Below are positions 6,333 through 7,545 of a DNA stretch of 7,545 nucleotides, in pieces. Position numbers and translations under genes: made by a program. Origin of the DNA: Sphingobacteriales bacterium (lineage in GTDB: Bacteria; Bacteroidota; Bacteroidia; Chitinophagales; Chitinophagaceae); the NCBI GenBank assembly GCA_004294195.1, contig REAQ01000207.1:1-7545 (forward strand), in the 5' to 3' direction. Below the pieces are notes generated by a model, which ran no database searches, was not told the origin of the DNA, and was given only the letters and a program-made list of their open reading frames with translations. How positions within the stretch are numbered: position 1 is the first letter of the stretch; the number at the start of each line of letters is the position of its first letter.

Positions 6333-7071
6333 ATGTCTGAAAACCAAAAGAACATCAAAGCGGCCACGTGGACGGGTATCATCACTGGTGTCTTGCTTTT
6401 GCTTTGCTTTTTGGTGTCATGGAAAACTCCTGTCCCGGCCATTGAACCAGTGGAAGAAGGGATAGAAGTAAACCTCGGCAACAGCGACCAGGGATTGGGT
6501 GAAATCGCACCAATGATTCCCGGTCCCCCATCCGCCGAAGAACAGGAGGTCAACACGCCACCTAAAACCCAGATCACAGAAGCAGATGATGCCAAAGAGG
6601 TTGAGACGGACGACAATGATAAGGAAGCACACCTACAAAGGTGGAACTGCCAGTGGCACTGGTGGAAATGATGCAGATAACTGGAACAATTCCCGTTCCC
6701 AGGGTATTGCAGGGGGTAAAGGCGATCAGGGTAAACCTGGTGGCAATCCTGATTCAGATAGTTACACCGGTAGCGGTGGAACCGGGAAAAGCGGAGTATC
6801 CATTTCAAAAGGTCTTCAAGGCAGGCGAATCAGTAAGCTGCCTTCGTTTCAGGATGATTTTAACGACAATGCCAAGGTTGCTGTGGACATCAAGGTAGAC
6901 GGTGCCGGGAATGTGACCAGCGCAACCTTCCAACCCAAAAATTCCACTACATCAGACGCGAGTATGAAATCGATCGCTTTACAAAAAGCCAGACAGATTA
7001 AATTCTCCTCTTCCGCCAATGGTGAAGAATCAAGAGGTACAATCATCTTTAATTTCAGGGTCACCAACTAA
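6333..7071 (+). pseudogene. TonB-like energy transducer, split by a frameshift
   Basis: Two consecutive reading frames encode the two halves of one protein. The first (from 6333) gives a short cytoplasmic N-terminus, one membrane helix (about residues 12-29, TGIITGVLLLLCFLVSW) and an acidic periplasmic stretch with APMIPGPPSAEE. It loses sense after NDKEA near 6629 and stops at 6671. The second frame, meaningful from about 6631, has a Gly/Asn-rich part (TYKGGTASGTGG onward, with QGIAGGKGDQGKPGG). It then gives a TonB C-terminal-like domain (NAKVAVDIKVDGAGNVTSATF, ending GTIIFNFRVTN) that stops at 7071. Such proteins normally couple the proton motive force via ExbB/ExbD to outer-membrane receptors. 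The Pro/Lys-rich linker usual between helix and C-terminal part is nearly absent. The break may be a true mutation or a sequencing or assembly error in that low-complexity linker. No exbB or exbD is seen nearby in this window. Confidence 0.82.
6621..6640 (+). other. Frameshift junction inside the TonB-like gene
   Basis: Sense passes from the frame of 6333 (codons ending NDKEA) to the frame one base later (codons HTYKGG). Joining them needs one surplus base in the sequence or a loss of 2 (mod 3) bases. No slippery heptamer, internal stop signal or stem-loop typical of programmed frameshifting is seen. Confidence 0.7.
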
Positions 7072-7077
7072 TTCAAA

Positions 7078-7137
7078 ATTCAACAACCAGAAGTCAAAAC
7101 AAGGACTATTTTTGACTATTGAAGGTTGATGTTGAAT
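7078..7137. repeat. Nested inverted repeats between tonB and folC
   Basis: An inner pair AGTCAAAA (7092-7099) and TTTTGACT (7110-7117) encloses a 10-base loop. An outer pair ATTCAACAACC (7078-7088) matches GGTTG plus TTGAAT (7124-7128, 7132-7137), leaving the folC ATG (7129-7131) as a bulge. It could act as a weak terminator for tonB or influence folC translation. The stem is AT-rich with no following T-run, so its function is uncertain. Confidence 0.4.
7107..7114 (+). promoter_or_regulatory. Candidate -7 element for folC
   Basis: TATTTTTG matches TAnnTTTG exactly and ends 14 bases before the folC ATG. No TTG is seen at the -33 distance. The element overlaps the loop and right arm of the inner inverted repeat. 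Confidence 0.4.
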
Positions 7138-7545
7138 TATCAGGAATCCATTGAATTTCTTTACGCCCGCTTGCCGATGTTTTCACGCATTGGTGCAGCG
7201 GCTATTAAAAAGGATCTTACCAATACCCTTGAACTCTGCGAGCGACTGGGCAATCCGCAGCGGCAATTCAAATCCATTCATATTGCGGGCACCAACGGGA
7301 AAGGGTCAAGCAGCCATATGCTTGCAGCCATTCTGCAAACAGCTGGCTATTCCACAGGACTCTACACCTCCCCTCACTTGCATGATTTCCGTGAAAGAAT
7401 CCGGATAAATGGCATCTGGGTGGAAGAAGATTTTGTGGTGGCTTTTGTTGAAAAAGTTAAGCCCTGGCTGGATGAAATAGAACCCTCGTTCTTTGAGATC
7501 ACGGTGGCCATGGCATTTACCTATTTTGCTGAAAAGCGGGTAGAC
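7129..7545 (+). CDS. folC: Folylpolyglutamate/dihydrofolate synthase FolC, 5' part
   Basis: Cytoplasmic ATP-dependent Mur-ligase-type enzyme that adds glutamate to folates and, in bifunctional forms, to dihydropteroate. The window holds the first 139 codons and the frame runs open off the end; full proteins are about 420-430 residues. The start MLNYQESIEFLYARLPMF is typical. The P-loop HIAGTNGKGSSSHML (Gly54-Ser60), the folate-site motif TSPHLHDFRERI (80-91) and SFFEITVAMAF (120-130) with the likely metal-binding Glu123 are all present. A TGA in frame at 7120-7122 lies just before the ATG, and the nearest other in-frame ATG (residue 17) would cut into conserved sequence. It lies 57 bp after the TonB-like gene. 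Confidence 0.95.
   Translation, partial: MLNYQESIEFLYARLPMFSRIGAAAIKKDLTNTLELCERLGNPQRQFKSIHIAGTNGKGSSSHMLAAILQTAGYSTGLYTSPHLHDFRERIRINGIWVEEDFVVAFVEKVKPWLDEIEPSFFEITVAMAFTYFAEKRVD

Noticed and set aside
6586..6627. The ATG at 6586 as the start of an independent gene for the TonB C-terminal half
   Set aside because: The first 14 residues (Arg/Lys-rich) are a shadow of the TonB N-terminal frame, and a TonB C-terminal domain without a membrane anchor would not be functional. A frameshifted single gene explains it better.
6621..6640. Programmed ribosomal frameshifting in the TonB-like gene
   Set aside because: No slippery sequence or downstream structure is visible, and the loss of the linker suggests a deletion or an assembly problem.
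5105..6808. A 567-codon open frame on the minus strand
   Set aside because: It lies antisense to the radical SAM gene and the start of the TonB-like gene, both of which show clear family motifs. Its translation is rich in Cys, His, Arg and Ser with no recognisable domain, as expected for a shadow frame.

Overview
The window looks like chromosomal DNA from a member of the Bacteroidota, most likely near the Chitinophagaceae. This rests on protein resemblance (a long CcmF, a Cys-type CcmE, a Bacteroidota-style agmatinase-family protein, a TonB-like protein next to folC), on TAnnTTTG-type -7 promoter elements a few bases before start codons, and on the lack of clear Shine-Dalgarno sequences. No RNA gene, CRISPR array, insertion sequence or phage gene was seen.

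Layout. Bases 1-102 hold a perfect 35-bp inverted repeat at the very edge of the window; it truncates a secreted DUF4294-like protein (minus strand) and looks like a fold-back artefact. Next, also on the minus strand, are the cytochrome c maturation genes ccmF (267-2720) and ccmE (2726-3160). ccmE is transcribed first and delivers haem to the CcmF haem lyase. A divergent intergenic region separates ccmE from a plus-strand ureohydrolase of the agmatinase family (3291-4352). A small membrane-protein gene with an acidic tail (4336-4905) overlaps its 3' end. After a short 8-bp tandem repeat and a very clear Bacteroidota promoter comes an uncharacterised radical SAM enzyme (4976-6256). Then follow a TonB-like energy transducer split by a frameshift (6333-7071) and the 5' part of folC (7129 to the window end), which encodes folylpolyglutamate/dihydrofolate synthase.

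The ccmE-ccmF pair is one functional unit of cytochrome c biogenesis. The other genes are mostly housekeeping or unassigned, with no evident joint pathway. No wholly new multi-gene system is visible. The points most worth a second look are the Cys-type haem-binding motif of CcmE, the cysteine-rich radical SAM protein, the terminal fold-back, the broken tonB with its missing linker, and the tandem repeat beside the radical SAM promoter.
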